Positions 30,901 through 41,440 of a stretch of DNA of 64,000 nt are shown here, piece after piece. Where the stretch lies: positions 3,720,001 to 3,784,000 of the forward strand of contig CM074764.1 of NCBI GenBank assembly GCA_037355855.1, given 5' to 3'. Every line of letters starts with the position of its first letter. Positions within the stretch are counted from its first letter, which is position 1. The translations under genes and the position numbers were made by a program. The notes beneath the pieces were generated by a model. It was not told where the DNA came from and made no database searches. It was given only the letters and a program-made list of their open reading frames with translations. The stretch is from Pseudo-nitzschia pungens (taxonomy: Eukaryota; Bacillariophyta; Bacillariophyceae; Bacillariales; Bacillariaceae).

Positions 30901-33900
30901 ACAATCAACTTCCACGGCTTCAACTTCAACAAGAATATCTTCCGTTGGAATATCAGCTTCATCCAAGACATCTAGGAGTGCCATTTCAAATGCTTCCTCC
31001 ACATCAGCGGCAGTTGTCGCTTCGCCTGTTGAGGTGATTGGGTCGACTGCAACACTGGCAGTTGCTGTAACAAATGGAGCGTTAGAAATGATGGCACTTG
31101 TCATACCTGAATTTCCTTCAACTTGCTTGGCAAAGTCACCGTTAGCAACGGCCATCTTGATCTTCTTAACAACGGCATCGGGATTCACACTGGAATGTGG
31201 AGCAGCTGTGATAGCTGTTTCAACATAGAAACATTCCTTAAGTTGTGATGCTGGGGTACAATCAACGTCGGCGGCCTCAATCTCTACAAGGACGTCGTCG
31301 GGGCTCACATTCGCCTTCTTCAGGATATCCGCAACAACCTTTTCATAAGCAGCATCCACATCAGCAGAAGTCACTCCTTCTCCGGTTACAGTCTTTTCGT
31401 CAAACATTGCGGAGGTGACAGAGGTGGATTCGGGTGCATTGTCAACAATCACATTTTGCAACACAGAAGCTCCTTCAACCTTCTCACCAAAAGCACCTTC
31501 TGCGACAGACATCTTGATGGCATCGATAGCAGCGGATGGATCAACGTCAGAAGAGGGCGAGGGAGTAATTAGGGATTCAACACTGAAGCACTTCTTGGAA
31601 GAGTCACAATCAAATGCGACTGCTTCTACATCAACAATGACGTCATCAGGAGAAATACCAGACTCTTCAAGGACAGATTGAATTGCTTCTTCGTATGCCG
31701 CCTCCACGTCCAAACCGGTGGCCAATCCTCCGGCGCTGGTAGCTTCGTCCATCTTTGCGGTTGTGAGAGAAGTCGCAGTTGGTGCGCTCGAAATCACGAC
31801 ATCCATCAGGCCCTTCGATTCTACGTTATCGGCGAACTCTCCCTTTGCGATGTCCTTTTCGATCATTTCCATGACACCTTCAGGGTCCACACCGGAGCCA
31901 GAAGCGGCGATAATGGCTGCCTCCACACCGAAGCATTTCTTGGCAGGGAATTTGGCACTACAGTCTACTTCGGCAACGTCAAGGTCAATAACGACATCGT
32001 CTGTTGCAATATTGGCGTCCTTAAGAACGGACTGGATCGCCGCTACGTATCCTGCCTCAACGTCGTCGATGGTGGCGTCGAAGCCGGCAACGGTTTTCGG
32101 ATCAGCGGAAGCAGTCGTGATGGAGGTAGCAGAGGGTGAGTTTGTGACAATCGCGTCAGTCAAACCCGACTTGTCGGCAAGAATACCCCGTGCAACCGCC
32201 TTGCGGAAGAGGCGAATTGCGTCATCGGGATCAATGTCGGAACTGGGGAAGGTAGTGATGGTGGTTTGAACGTCGAAGCACTTCTTGGATTTCAAGCTTG
32301 CGCTGCAGTCAACAGCCTCGGCTTCGACAGCGGAGACGTAGTTGTCCGCGGAGATTCCTTCGTCATCGAGAATGGACTTAATAGCGCTTTCGTAGGCAGC
32401 TTCAATTTCGCTAGGTCCTGCCTCGACATTTTCGTTGATGGCAGCGGTGGTAAACGAGGACGCAGACTCAAGTGGAATCGAAATGTCGGCACCGGTCAAA
32501 TCGGACGCGGCCTCCACCTTGTCTTCAAATTCGTCGAGAGCAATGGATTTCTCGACCTTCTTAATTGCCGTTTCTGGGTCAGTAGTGGACGTGGGGGAAA
32601 CAGTAGTGGTTGACTCGACCTTGAAGCACTTCTTGTCACTGTATTCCGAGTCGCACTTTTCTTTCGTGGCGGTAACGCCAAGAGCTACGTCATCTGCGAG
32701 CATGCCTCCTTCGGTCAAGACTTCCTTCATTGCTGCCTTGTAAGCAGCCTCGACGGCATCGGGTGTAGGAGAGCTGTCCTTGTCAAACACCGCAGTCGAG
32801 GTGGAGCTAGCGGATGGGGAAATCACAACACCGGTTAAGCCCGACGCGTTTTGGATCTTCTTGGCGAAAAGTCCTCTTGCGATAGCCTTTCGGATCATGT
32901 CAATGATAGCATCCGGATCAGCTCCGGAACCAGGGTTAGCGGTGACGGTTGTGTCAACAAGGAAGCAGGTCTTGGGAGAGGATTCGTCATCGCAGTCGGT
33001 AGTAGCTGCAGCGACATCTAGGGTAATGGAATCCTTCGGGATGTCGGCAGATTCGAGGAGATCTAGGATGACTACTTTGTAAGCGGCCTCGACGATCAAT
33101 GGCGAGGTGTTTTGGTCGATGGCGGCTTTGGTGGTAAGAGATGCACTCTTGTTCGGGTTCGGGCTTGGTTCAATGTCGATGATACCTCCGTTCAATGAAG
33201 TTGGTGCGGAAGTGGGAACGATATTGCGTTTTGGTGAGGTCAGGGTTGGGGAAGTGGTTGGCGTCGAGCTCGGGAAAGCCGAGGTCGTGGGTTTCGATGT
33301 GACGGTTGGGTTGGAGCTTGGTGCAGCAGATGCAGATGGCTTGCTAGATACGGAAGGAGCGCTGGATGGCACGGTGTCTGGAGATGCTGTGGGTACCGCA
33401 GTAATCAACGCTAGCTCACACTCCTTCCATTTTCTCTTCTTTGCCTTGCACTTCCTTTTCAAGGTCTTTCGTTGAGCCTTGGAGTACTTATTACACTTGC
33501 TCTTCAACCGATTCTTGCACCTCTTGAACTTCTTCTTCAACCTCTTACAGATCTTTGGAGTGTACTTGGTGTAAGTCTTGCCGTGGCGATTCCTGCGTTT
33601 ACGTCGTTTGCCTCCCGGGAGTTCCCCGTTCTTTCTCATTTCTTCTCTTCGCTTCTTCCTTTCCTTTTTCGAAAGTCTCCCCTTCTTCTTCACAACAGTC
33701 TCCGTCGCATTAGGCGTAGGAGCCGGAGTCGGAACAGGGGGTTCCGTAGGGGGCACAACAGGGGCATCCGTAGGAACGATTTTTTCTCCACCGTTTTTGA
33801 GGGTATCGTATTGTTCGATACGATCCGCGAACCGATCGTTGTACAACTTTCTCCGGGCATAGGCAGCGTCGATCTCTGCCTCAGAAGGAAATTCATCGTC

Positions 33901-34179
33901 ATCGTCCATGGTTAGGGCATCTTCTGCTTCTTCATCTTCATCGCCGTAGAAATCATCATCGTCATCATCATCTTCATCGTCGAAATCTTCGATGTCCGTG
34001 TCATCAGTTGCGTCGTCGTCATCGGAAGGAAACCGCACACTGAACTTGAGGTCCAATGTCTCGGGTTCATTTCCGTTGGTCGATGAGAGCTTGGAGGAGG
34101 GGGAAGCCTCTCCGGATGCGACTGCTATCGCAGCGAGCGCGGCAGTCGCAAGCAAGAGCAAAGCCTTCATTGATAGCAT
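24988..34179 (-). CDS. Giant secreted repeat protein, about 3063 residues
   Basis: I choose the ATG at 34179 because the frame upstream of it opens only with TTG. The next ATG at 34170 begins MKALLLLATAALAAIAVASG, a clear signal peptide. Then come a very acidic segment (DFDDEDDDDDDDFYGDED), a Lys/Arg-rich segment (residues of about 170-260), and a Ser/Thr/Pro/Ala linker. The main part is 22 tandem domains of about 110 residues. Each holds VEAAYxxAIxxILxxxxISxDDV, a pair of cysteines in DC...SKKCFxV, a TASPSSxVDPDxxI strand, and a conserved start like APSSTSxTxAxxD. A PT-rich linker leads to a cysteine-rich C-terminus of about 130 residues (VRCVKCVEVYFENCRDVEC). I do not recognise the domain. 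The layout suggests a cell-surface, frustule-associated or adhesive protein with one disulfide per repeat. It has no transmembrane anchor, and the frame is unbroken over 9.2 kb. Confidence 0.85.
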   Translation of the reverse strand: MLSMKALLLLATAALAAIAVASGEASPSSKLSSTNGNEPETLDLKFSVRFPSDDDDATDDTDIEDFDDEDDDDDDDFYGDEDEEAEDALTMDDDDEFPSEAEIDAAYARRKLYNDRFADRIEQYDTLKNGGEKIVPTDAPVVPPTEPPVPTPAPTPNATETVVKKKGRLSKKERKKRREEMRKNGELPGGKRRKRRNRHGKTYTKYTPKICKRLKKKFKRCKNRLKSKCNKYSKAQRKTLKRKCKAKKRKWKECELALITAVPTASPDTVPSSAPSVSSKPSASAAPSSNPTVTSKPTTSAFPSSTPTTSPTLTSPKRNIVPTSAPTSLNGGIIDIEPSPNPNKSASLTTKAAIDQNTSPLIVEAAYKVVILDLLESADIPKDSITLDVAAATTDCDDESSPKTCFLVDTTVTANPGSGADPDAIIDMIRKAIARGLFAKKIQNASGLTGVVISPSASSTSTAVFDKDSSPTPDAVEAAYKAAMKEVLTEGGMLADDVALGVTATKEKCDSEYSDKKCFKVESTTTVSPTSTTDPETAIKKVEKSIALDEFEDKVEAASDLTGADISIPLESASSFTTAAINENVEAGPSEIEAAYESAIKSILDDEGISADNYVSAVEAEAVDCSASLKSKKCFDVQTTITTFPSSDIDPDDAIRLFRKAVARGILADKSGLTDAIVTNSPSATSITTASADPKTVAGFDATIDDVEAGYVAAIQSVLKDANIATDDVVIDLDVAEVDCSAKFPAKKCFGVEAAIIAASGSGVDPEGVMEMIEKDIAKGEFADNVESKGLMDVVISSAPTATSLTTAKMDEATSAGGLATGLDVEAAYEEAIQSVLEESGISPDDVIVDVEAVAFDCDSSKKCFSVESLITPSPSSDVDPSAAIDAIKMSVAEGAFGEKVEGASVLQNVIVDNAPESTSVTSAMFDEKTVTGEGVTSADVDAAYEKVVADILKKANVSPDDVLVEIEAADVDCTPASQLKECFYVETAITAAPHSSVNPDAVVKKIKMAVANGDFAKQVEGNSGMTSAIISNAPFVTATASVAVDPITSTGEATTAADVEEAFEMALLDVLDEADIPTEDILVEVEAVEVDCVDMSEKKCFKVDAIFTALPGSDVDLESILEAVEKAIAKGKFGDKVESLSDLTGAIISGSDSASSTSSLVTDNANASEDDVEKGYQDVIDEILKEMGVDPSDVFVEVEALETECEDSSSETKCFTVDAIVTAAPNSDVDPYEIIEKIEEAIANDRFEKELDRLSPDVTSPIVSQSLKFGKLFSSAAIDDDAAATADVVESAYKAAIDSILAEAGLTGGVSYTVKAEEAECDAELTGKKCFDVETTVIVSPSAEVDPDDIIEKLEAAIAAGIFAKKVDESPDITGSIISTAPSSIAITSAEFDENTSSGSSATADDVESAYGEAIKDILMESNISPDDILIDSVAVEADCAAGVSSKKCFTVESTVTASPSSDADTADIIKKVKAAVEKGDFAEKVETGSELTSAVITNAPSTTSFTNAAVDELTGLGAAATAEELESAYEGAIEQVLEGAGISTDDVLVEVDAVAVDCAADLTSKKCFKVESILTASPSAGISLDDAVQAVAKDVATGDFGKKVEELSDLTNVTISAGQAASSVSLASVDDNEAASKENLEAAYEGAIQSLLKDANISPDDVFVEVEAMEVDCEATLSSKKCYSVTSKITASPTASDADLLGVIQDIEMAIAKGDFADLVESESDLTGTSITVPLLSASGVSNASIDEDSTATADDIEAAYKDAINDILEQENIKPNQVIVEVEAVEQECASDSTGKKCFSVKTTVSTTPSSGVDPEDIIAKMKTSIAEDIFEGKIDEAPGVSGPDVTNAPSSTSLSTASVSENSKTGTEVTAEDIEAAYEGAIQSTLLGENIGADDVIVDANAVEVDCGEDESSKKCYTVETVVTSTPSSDVDPDTAIEKIQSAIAEGDLANTIEANSILDDVVISNAPSSTSLALASFDESTATSPEYVESVYEDAVKDTLKESGLLTDGVFVEVEAVPTDCPAELSGKKCFDVETKITASPSSGVDADAAVDKIQSSIDQGDLASAIEASSNLTDAVITNAPSSTSSANAAFDAGTMKSEDDVEKEFETAIDEILGDIADDVLVEVEAVKVECTEDLMDKECFDVETTITASPSSGVDTETAMQQVQQGILDGELAANIEENSDATGVVVSLPLDTSSSDSILEVDENKADGTPVTEEDVEESFKDVVEDILSEKNVGSNVTVTVDAVEGECAEDVSDKKCFDVDTTIATLPTSGIDTDDAIKLVNQDIISGKFDDKLDESSDLTASNVTLPVDSSSSNSVAEVDELTSEGIPVTEEFVEGAYNDIIQGIFDENKIDPDSVTFDVDAVEGTCGPDVSSGKKCFDVETTVTASPDSEVSSDDAIKLVDEAIGSGVFDDKLADSSDLTGGVVSIPVTTEAPSSSPTAMPSASTLTNAAFNRRTAGEVVEAAYEVAIKQILEDEGISEDGLVLDVDAVEGKCGPDKADKKCFEAEVTVSATPSSGTDPEDVIEAIEKAIQSGKFAQLIEDAGVSGGVIGLGPLTGASSSLTTIASTDDDAVTSADVAKAYDGAVQAILDEEGIDSDDVSVGIKSVDAVCEEETAKDNCFRVDVTVTVDNESDADPDAIIEKLKAAIADGSFDQLLENAGLAGVAASVPVPKSASLVTDASFAETSTTEEEVEDGYNAVIEDIIKDANINPDDVVVDVKASPVSCETEATGSCFSVKSTVTAEPGSGVDPESIIEKLYDVIANGKFADKLGEHPGLTGADVSLPSASLVMGASFGDPATSTEDVEAGYKTAIDDILEDAEITSEDVSYEVDAVETSCEADSSARKCFDVETTVTATPNSDVDPKDVIKLLRAAVIAGSFEEDLAKTGLVDPEISVPMDPTPSPTMSPTISMAPTTYLPKCKVSRLEDPNNQVDVMTAIANGWIEATFNRRLENVRCVKCVEVYFENCRDVECVEDGSCLDTAFASTVDIFDPTTVQETNVQCIGDKSCKRGSFTGVDGITCRGEDSCARASVKRSYEVDCTTDDSCRGLAFA

Positions 34180-37100
34180 GCTAGTTATCACGGCCTCGTT
34201 GTCGTTGTTTTCGTTGTTGTTATCCAATAATCTATCGTCAATCGATCAAAAAGGTACAAGTCTTTCTGATATTTACTGTTGATACTTGCACTCAGATGCT
34301 GTGTAAGTAAAACCGTCCGCTCAATAAGGTTGGTGACCTGATTTTTGGGCGTTGGGAATTAAGTTTTATGAGACGAGGGTGGAAGACATGGCATAGCTTG
34401 GCATTCGCCTCTCACGTTATTTTTAGGAGAGCGCGGTTGGGCGAGAGAAAGGACGACTCAACACGGATTCTACGACCACCGCAGGTCTACTCCCGGGGCT
34501 TCGATTTAATTCTTCGCGTTGGAGTCTTTCAGCATCGGCCAAAAAAATCATCAACGGGGGAGGACGATGCCATATTCCTTCTATTAGATTTATTGCCCGG
34601 TAAAGACCCATTGTTTTCACTACGGGATACAATATCTTTGCTGACCGTGCAGCTTCCTTTCCAACGCACATCCTTGGTGGCGTGCTACGATTATCGTTGT
34701 CCGACTCCAAACCATTCGTGATGGATGTTTCTGTCCCAGTCCGAAGCAAGTTTGGACTACGAGTCATCTTTCCACCAACATTACCAGCGTGACACCGTCC
34801 ACAAATTAAGTGTGAGTTAACATTATTGGTGCCAAAAGTCATAAGAAAATTCGTATGAAGTTGTCAACCGATGAGGAACTTTCCGAGCATATCTCTCCGA
34901 CCAACACTAATTGTCCCCATAATAAATTGATATTTCGGAATGCGTTGCGGTGGGCACTTTTCAAACGTTATAAATCAAATCAGTACGTTTCGAAAACGAA
35001 AATTATCATTCCCCCTTAATCAAAAAGTCTCAGCCATGCTTTCTTCGATCGTTTAGGCACATTGAATTTTTTGTCAGGGGAGTCACAGGCATATACCTTT
35101 GATCCAAAATTGTTCGCTGTGGCTGAACGCGCACCTGAGCGTTAATCATTACCTATGTTTAGTCATTCTTATTTCCAAATCAATGAACGGAATGTCTTTT
35201 TCGATATTAAAAACTTTTTCACTACCGTACGGTAACCTTAATAGTCGATAGTAAGAACTTTGTCAAAAATAGGAAGGCATTCAGAAGGCATATTACACTT
35301 TCACACCAAAACCACTGGCAACGAGTCAGCACGCACTTCAACTCAAGAATTATGATTGCTACTATGTCGTTGATTTTCAAAAAGTATTTTTTGTGCAAAA
35401 TAATCCCCTACCACTCACGAATTTGCATATCATCTTCTTCTAATACGAAGTAATTTACTTGCAATTATTTAACCCATGCGCTCACGCTTCGTAGATGTAG
35501 TAATAGATGATGATAATAATAGAACGTAAAGTAATTACCATACGTATACCAATGTGTAGTATTTGCTGCTGCTGCTGCTGCTGCTGCTACTAGATACTGG
35601 GGTAATTACCTACTGAACGGTAATTACTATCGGGATGACTGCTTGTTCTTTTCATTCTGCTTTTGAGTTGTTTTCTACCGGTATGAAGTGCTGCAGCTCT
35701 AAGGTGCGCTGCTGGCTACAGATACTACTACTAGTAGTAGTACTCTACTAACAATCCATTGTAAATTTTGATTGAAAATTTCACCACTCTCCATTGACAT
35801 GTATGAAGATATCCAAGATGATGCTACGGACTGTGATGCTAGGACTCCTGTGTAGAGGAGTGTACTGGTGGGGCTACAGTGGGTAGCACCTGGTAGCTCA
35901 ACACTAGGAGCTGAGCTGAATGCTAGGAAGCTGTGTGCTAATTGGTAGCATACAGCCTTAGCAACAGACTTAGCAACAGGCTTAGCAACAGGCTTATCCT
36001 ATTTGGTATGGGTGCTAACTCCAAACATACCAGGGTTGTCGCGTACGATAGTATCTACCAGTTGTACGTACCCCAGGTATAGCAACCGCACTAATACAGT
36101 GTAGCTGAGTGCTACAAGGTTAGGGTTGCTAATGCTACGAGATACTGGAGATGCTAACCTACCATGATACCATGCTAAGATACTATGCTACCACCGGGGT
36201 TGGGTCATTGGTGTACAATATGTACTATGACCAGATACCTAACCCAGACAGTTATTAAGCGCTAGCACGTGCTAGCGCTAGCACACGATTGGATCTAAGA
36301 ATCTGCTATGCCCAATTCCCGGGCGCCGTCTCGTCTGGCCAGCAACTACCGGTCTGAAGGTGTCGTGTTGCTAGTTGACCAACCCTCCTAGGAGCTATGG
36401 GACCTGCGGTCCTATGTATAGGTATACTAACTATAATACATAGGTTTGGCGGGCTAACAAAGCTGCTAGAGAGAAAGTGTGATCGCATATGCGACTGCAC
36501 ATAGCAGGGCTTAAGTCCCATGCTAGAAGCAGTTGCAAAGGTGCATCGCAAGGGTGGGAATGGGTGGGAACTTTTTCTCAGACCGCCATTGTTGGTCCTT
36601 CATGAAGACAGCTTTAAGGCTCGCTCTTTGCGAAAACAATGAGAATAGTATCTGTACCAAAGACCCTTGCTCAGCAACTCTGCCTACTGCTCTACATTCT
36701 ACTGTACCTGCTCATTCCTCACTGTTCAGTTCTGTTCACTACGGCACTGGACAATGGTAGGCTTGGGTCAATGGTACGGATCATACGATCCTACATTGCC
36801 TTTCACACTTGCCTTGCCCTAAGTTAAGCGGAGCTAACGCTACTTCGTGCGCTACGCCACTCCGTAGAATACAGTACTGGAGCTACAGAGTTAGCTCTAT
36901 TATTCTACGAGTTAGCGAAGCGCTGTCACAATACTCCCTTTCACTCTTTCTTTTCCACTCTAAAATAAACAACCTATCATGCCCTCCCCTTACGATGATT
37001 CCAATGTACCTCTAGGGAAGTACCTTGTAGTAACTAAGTGTATGCAATAGAGACTGAACAGTATCCTCTGTAGTCTCACTATTTGCCAGGACTCTATGTG

Positions 37101-37984
37101 GTATTATTGTTATTGTTATCCCCTGTTATTCCGCTGACGAGCGAATATCAACACACATGATTGCATCCGACACTGTTCTTTGTTCATAGAGAAAAAAAGA
37201 AAAGTTTTCTTGCTTCTAATAACTGGATTTTGACCATTTTGACCCATTTCGACAGCTCCCCTCTTATGTTTTAGATTTTTATTTTTTGTTTTAGCTCCAT
37301 TATTTTTATTATTTGGAGCAAAATTGCCTTTCTTAAGCTCAAATTGCTACGTTTTGGCTCCAAAAATTAATCTTTTGCTGCAAACTTGAATATTGGTGTC
37401 GAAAAATTCAGTGTGCGGTCAAAATTAGTTATTCAACCACCATTAGGGTTAAAGGTTGTAGCGCTGTAGCATTTTGTTGTACTTAGTAAGGATTTACTTA
37501 CATACCATACCGGGACAACCAACCACCACTTTGCGCCAAAAGATTTGTACCAGTATCGTACGTACAGTGTACACCATACTGGAAACCTACACATCCCCTG
37601 CCTATACATACTGTCGGTACATACTACTACTTACACGAAACTTGTACACACCAGTCATTTTTTGTTGTACTCAGCCTGTAGACTCACTACCAGAATCTAT
37701 GTACTTCATCTTGAGATTCGTCACACATCATCGCTGTGTATTTTATTTTCCGCCCCATTTTCGTTTTCGTTTTGGCATTGGAATTTTCTGGCCGGTCCAG
37801 TTGAAAGTGGGATCAAGGCGCTTGGTACCATCTTGGAGAGACAAACGGCAAAGAAAGTAAAGGACTGATCACCCTTGAAATCCTTGCTGTTATCTTTCGC
37901 TATCAAGATCGGGTGGGCTGCAGACCTTGAGTCACCTGGCTTACCCAGATATCTACGAGTATGATGCGTGAACGAACCTGCAGA
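34180..37984. other. Long intergenic stretch
   Basis: This begins with the presumed promoter of the giant gene. Short frames at 34368-34842 on both strands have no firm support. A CTG run lies at 35567-35590, and palindromic GCTAGCAC/GTGCTAGC copies at 36258-36285. A diverged repeat occupies 36190-37140. I see no gene with confidence. Confidence 0.5.
36190..37140 (+). repeat. Diverged dispersed repeat, copy 2
   Basis: Same family and orientation as 1140-1640. The longer size is due to inserted sequence at about 36290-36900. Confidence 0.45.
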
Positions 37985-38480
37985 GGACGACGAAGACGAT
38001 CGGGACAAGGAGGGACGACGACACTAAAAGGTACTGCAATTGAATACCAATCGGGACAGGGAGGGACGACGATGACGACCAGGATGACGATGACGACCGG
38101 GACGGCGATGATGACCGGAGCTAACCGGTCGGGACAGGGAGGGACGATGATAACAACCAGAACTAACCAGCTGTTGTTTATGTTGTACAATCACATAGAA
38201 ATTGGAGCAAAGAGGAATGACAAAGACGGTTGGAAGAAATAGGAGCGACGAAGACGGTCGGAACAAAGAGGACCGATGGCGACCATCAGAACAAGGAAGA
38301 CCGACAACACTAAAAGGTACTGTAATTGAATACCGATCGGGACAGGGAGAGATGACAACGACGAAATGAACTAACTGTCTGTTGTTTATTTTGTACAATC
38401 ACACAGAGATCGGAGCAAGAAGGGACGATCGGAAAAAGGAGGGACGACAACATTCGGAACAAGGACAAGAACGACGAAAA
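37985..38480 (+). repeat. Minisatellite, GGGACAGGGAGGGACGACGA type
   Basis: Degenerate tandem and interspersed copies of CGATCGGGACAAGGAGGGAC. A larger segment (TACTGCAATTGAATACCAATC to TTGTTTATGTTGTACAATCA) is duplicated, with copies at about 38032-38200 and 38318-38402. The same motif occurs downstream at 41105-41375. Confidence 0.8.
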
Positions 38481-38689
38481 GGTATGCATCGTTCCTTAAA
38501 AATATGCTCGTATTTTCTGCTTTTAAGATGTAGGTGTAGTATCGTGCATGTTTGATTTAGACTCATTAGTACTAACATTTTTTACATCTAACTACTACTG
38601 CTTAATACTAGTGAAGAGTGGGACATCGTTGCCGGTGCAACAAGTAGGGACGACGAATTCAAATCGAAACAAGGAGGCACGACGGAACT

Positions 38690-39140
38690 AAGAGCAACGA
38701 CGGTTTCCAATCGAAACAAAAGCAACGACAAAGACGATCGAAACGAAGAGCAACGACGAAGACGATCGAAACGAAGAGCAACGACGAAGACGATCGAAAC
38801 GAAGAGCAACGACGGTTTCCGATCGGATCAGAGGGGCACAATGAAGACGATCAAAATGAAGAGCAACAACAATTTCTGATCGGATCAAAAGGGCACGACG
38901 CTTTCTGATCGGATCAAAGAGGCACGACGAAGACGATTGAAACGAAGAGCAACGACAATTTCTGATCAGATCAAAAGGGCACGACGCTTTCCGATCGGAT
39001 CAAAGAGGCACGACGAAGACGATCGAAACGAAGAGCAACAATGGTTTCAGATTGAAACAAAGAGCAACGACGAAGACGATCGAAATGAAGAGCAATGGCA
39101 GTTTCTGATCGAAACAAACATCAACGACGATTTCTGATCG
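38690..39140 (+). repeat. Minisatellite, GACGATCGAAACGAAGAGCAACGA type
   Basis: About a dozen copies of a 25-27 bp unit related to the preceding array, in places with larger period copies containing TTTCYGATCGGATCAAA. It leads straight into the start of the gene at 39183. Confidence 0.82.
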
Positions 39141-39182
39141 GATTGGATCAAAAGGGCACGACGAAACGGCACGACAAAACGA

Positions 39183-41161
39183 ATGACACGTTCCACGCGT
39201 AACAAGAGGAAGAAAAAAATTGGGACTGACGTTGTTGAAAACAAGCAGATCAGGCATGACAGGTTGAAGAGAAAAGACGAGCAGAAAAGTAAGGACAATT
39301 TGGGCGGGTGCAATTTGGGTTGCATATTGATGTTGACTCGGGAGACTACAAAGCGGATGAAGGGCACTAGAAACTGTCGTCGCACCTCTGATGGAATTGT
39401 TTGCACACGGTGTAACAAATTTTCTTGCAGAAAATGCCTGAGGTCTATTTTTAGACTCATAGAAAAAAAGACAGGTGATAGCATCGATCTGCCAGATGGA
39501 ATCCGACAGATGAAAAATGCATTGATCAATAACCAGAGTAAGGTATCAGTCTCTCACAGCTGCATTTTTGATAACCAAAAGGAGGAGGTTATGAGGTCCC
39601 ACCATCATTTCATCAAAGTTGAAAGCAGACAAGTGCAGCTTAGGTATGATGGTTACATCGTTTTACCAGAGTACAATGTGATAATTGACACTCCTCTTAT
39701 CTCCGAGAATGTAATTGATTGCCATGGATTTGGGAAGGAGCCAAACCTTGCAGGAGTAAACATTTTGTCGTGGGGTACAATCTTGCTAGAGAAGCTGCAG
39801 CAATGGATGTTAGACCCAGCAAACTTACCAGGTCCGACATGGTGCAAACAAAGGTGGTGTATGTCAAGTGTCCCGAGATTGCCAATCCTAACAAATCAAA
39901 GTTGTACAAAGTGCAATTAATTGTTGTACACAGTACACAATGTAAACAAAATATTGATGATGCTCAAGAATATACAGCGGCATCACTGCAAGACTCCAAA
40001 GTGTTCTCAGTTCAGGATCGTGGGGAAAACTGCGATGTTACCATCATTGTTGGAAGTTTTTCTGAATCACCTGAATTGGGACAGAAACAGAACCTGCTCC
40101 TGGCTTGGTTCTATCATGGAAGTGATGCTCTACGAATGAACCAAAAGCATGTTCGATCCTTGTTTCAGGAACTTCAAAAAATGACAAAGAATAACCACAT
40201 AGAAAGGAGTCTTACCAGGGGCAGCAGTGGAGTGTACAGAGGACCAACTCCGACCTTCTTCCAGATGCTTGAAAACCTGAGAGTTACACCAAGGAAAGGA
40301 AATGCAACATTTGTTATTCCAGATACACACAAAATACATGTGTTTTACATAAACAGGACAGGACGACCGATTCATTCGGCATATTCCAACCCTCAGTTTG
40401 GAGGACAGATTGGGACTGTTACCAAGGAATTGTTTTCTGGATACAAATTCTTCAGACCATTCACACAGTCGAAGATAGTAAGTCCGTTACTTCTGAGAGA
40501 ACTGAGCAACATTGTTGTCGAGGGACTGGATGTGGTGCTCAACGTGGTGCCTCTTGCTGTTGCGCGAGAGTTGAGAAACCACAAGAAAGCCATAACCCTT
40601 GCCGGGTTGAATGACATTGGTGAAATTTTGTATCAGTTTTGTTCCCTTAATTCAACAACACTTGTGCAAGACCCAGTTGGTTTTCACTATGACAAATTTG
40701 GTACAGACGAAGAAGGTACTGTTTTCAGTCTGGAGAATAAGATTGGTTTTGCCACCAAGAATCCTGAATTTTATGGAAAGTATGGCATGGGAAGGGGGGG
40801 TCATGATCCAGGAACATTTGTGTTCTGCTTGCTTGATTGGGGCAAACACAGAAGAGAAAAACAAGCCGCAGAAGTTAATTTGCAGGCAGTGCAAGCAGAG
40901 CTCACACAAAGACAGGCAGAGTGGCAAGCAGCATATAACCATTGGGTGGAAGTTGATAATAATCAAAATGCCACTCAGGATGAGAGGCAGGAGGCACTTG
41001 TGCAGGAGATGGCAACTGCAGCCGCTCATGACGAAGCTGGGCTAGACAGAAATGCTGCTAGAGATGCCTTTAATGCCGCAGTTGCTGCTCTTGCACAGGC
41101 TCGATCGGAACAGGGAAGACAACGAATACAGATTGGAGCAGGGAAGGGCGACGAATACTAA
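39183..41161 (+). pseudogene. Unknown protein gene with one frameshift, between minisatellites
   Basis: A frame from ATG 39183 (245 codons to 39920) overlaps a second frame that runs to 41161. Neighbouring sequence fits a switch near 39830: ...KLQQWMLDPANLP in the first frame, DMVQTKVVYVKCPEIANPNK in the second. The second frame opens only with TTG, so I treat both as one gene of about 655 codons with one frameshift, or an unseen intron. The N-terminus is basic with a small cysteine cluster (GIVCTRCNKFSCRKCL). A long globular part follows (YHGSDALRMNQKHVRSLFQEL, VVPLAVARELRNHKKAITLAGL). It ends in an Ala/Gln-rich predicted coiled coil, and the last 20 residues are encoded by the minisatellite. 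The family is not recognised. It converges with the CACTA/Plavaka-like transposase remnant and may be its accessory gene. Confidence 0.6.
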
Positions 41162-41375
41162 TCGGAGCAGGGAGGGAAGACGAATACCGATGGGAACAAG
41201 GAAGGACAATGAATACAGATCGGAGCAGGGAGGGAAGACGATTTAGTTCGAATCGGAGCAGGGAGGGAAGACGAATACCGATCGGAACAAGGAAGGACGA
41301 CGAATACTAATCTAATTCCAATCCGAACAAGGAAGGACGGCGAATACCAATCGGAACAGGAAGGAAGGATGATCG
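41105..41375 (+). repeat. Minisatellite, ATCGGAGCAGGGAGGGAAGACGAATACC type
   Basis: About ten copies of a 25-29 bp unit related to the arrays at 37985-39140. The array overlaps the last codons of the gene at 39183-41161. Confidence 0.85.
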
Positions 41376-41390
41376 AATCACAATGGAAAA

Positions 41391-41420
41391 TTTATTTTAT
41401 TTTATTTTATTTTATTTTAG
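41391..41420. repeat. TTTTA microsatellite at the 3' end of the transposase remnant
   Basis: Five to six copies of TTTTA, reading TAAAA on the coding strand of the leftward transposase that ends at 41441. Confidence 0.9.
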
Positions 41421-41440
41421 TATGTTTAGCATAGACTGGT

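Noticed and set aside
24964..33915. Many rightward frames opposite the giant gene
   Set aside because: They are Ser/Thr-rich shadows of a repeated coding sequence and change frame without keeping repeat boundaries.
34180..34227. N-terminal extension of the giant protein
   Set aside because: The frame opens with TTG there. The ATG codons at 34179 and 34170 give a proper signal peptide.
34423..34842. Leftward frame beginning MTFGTNNVNSHLICGRCHAG, reminiscent of ribosomal protein eL37
   Set aside because: Only a short HLICGRC stretch fits. The second cysteine pair and the basic middle are absent, so the likeness is probably chance.
36250..36290. Palindromic GCTAGCAC copies as a possible recombination site or origin
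   Set aside because: The palindrome is short, with no associated recombinase or repeat partner in the window.
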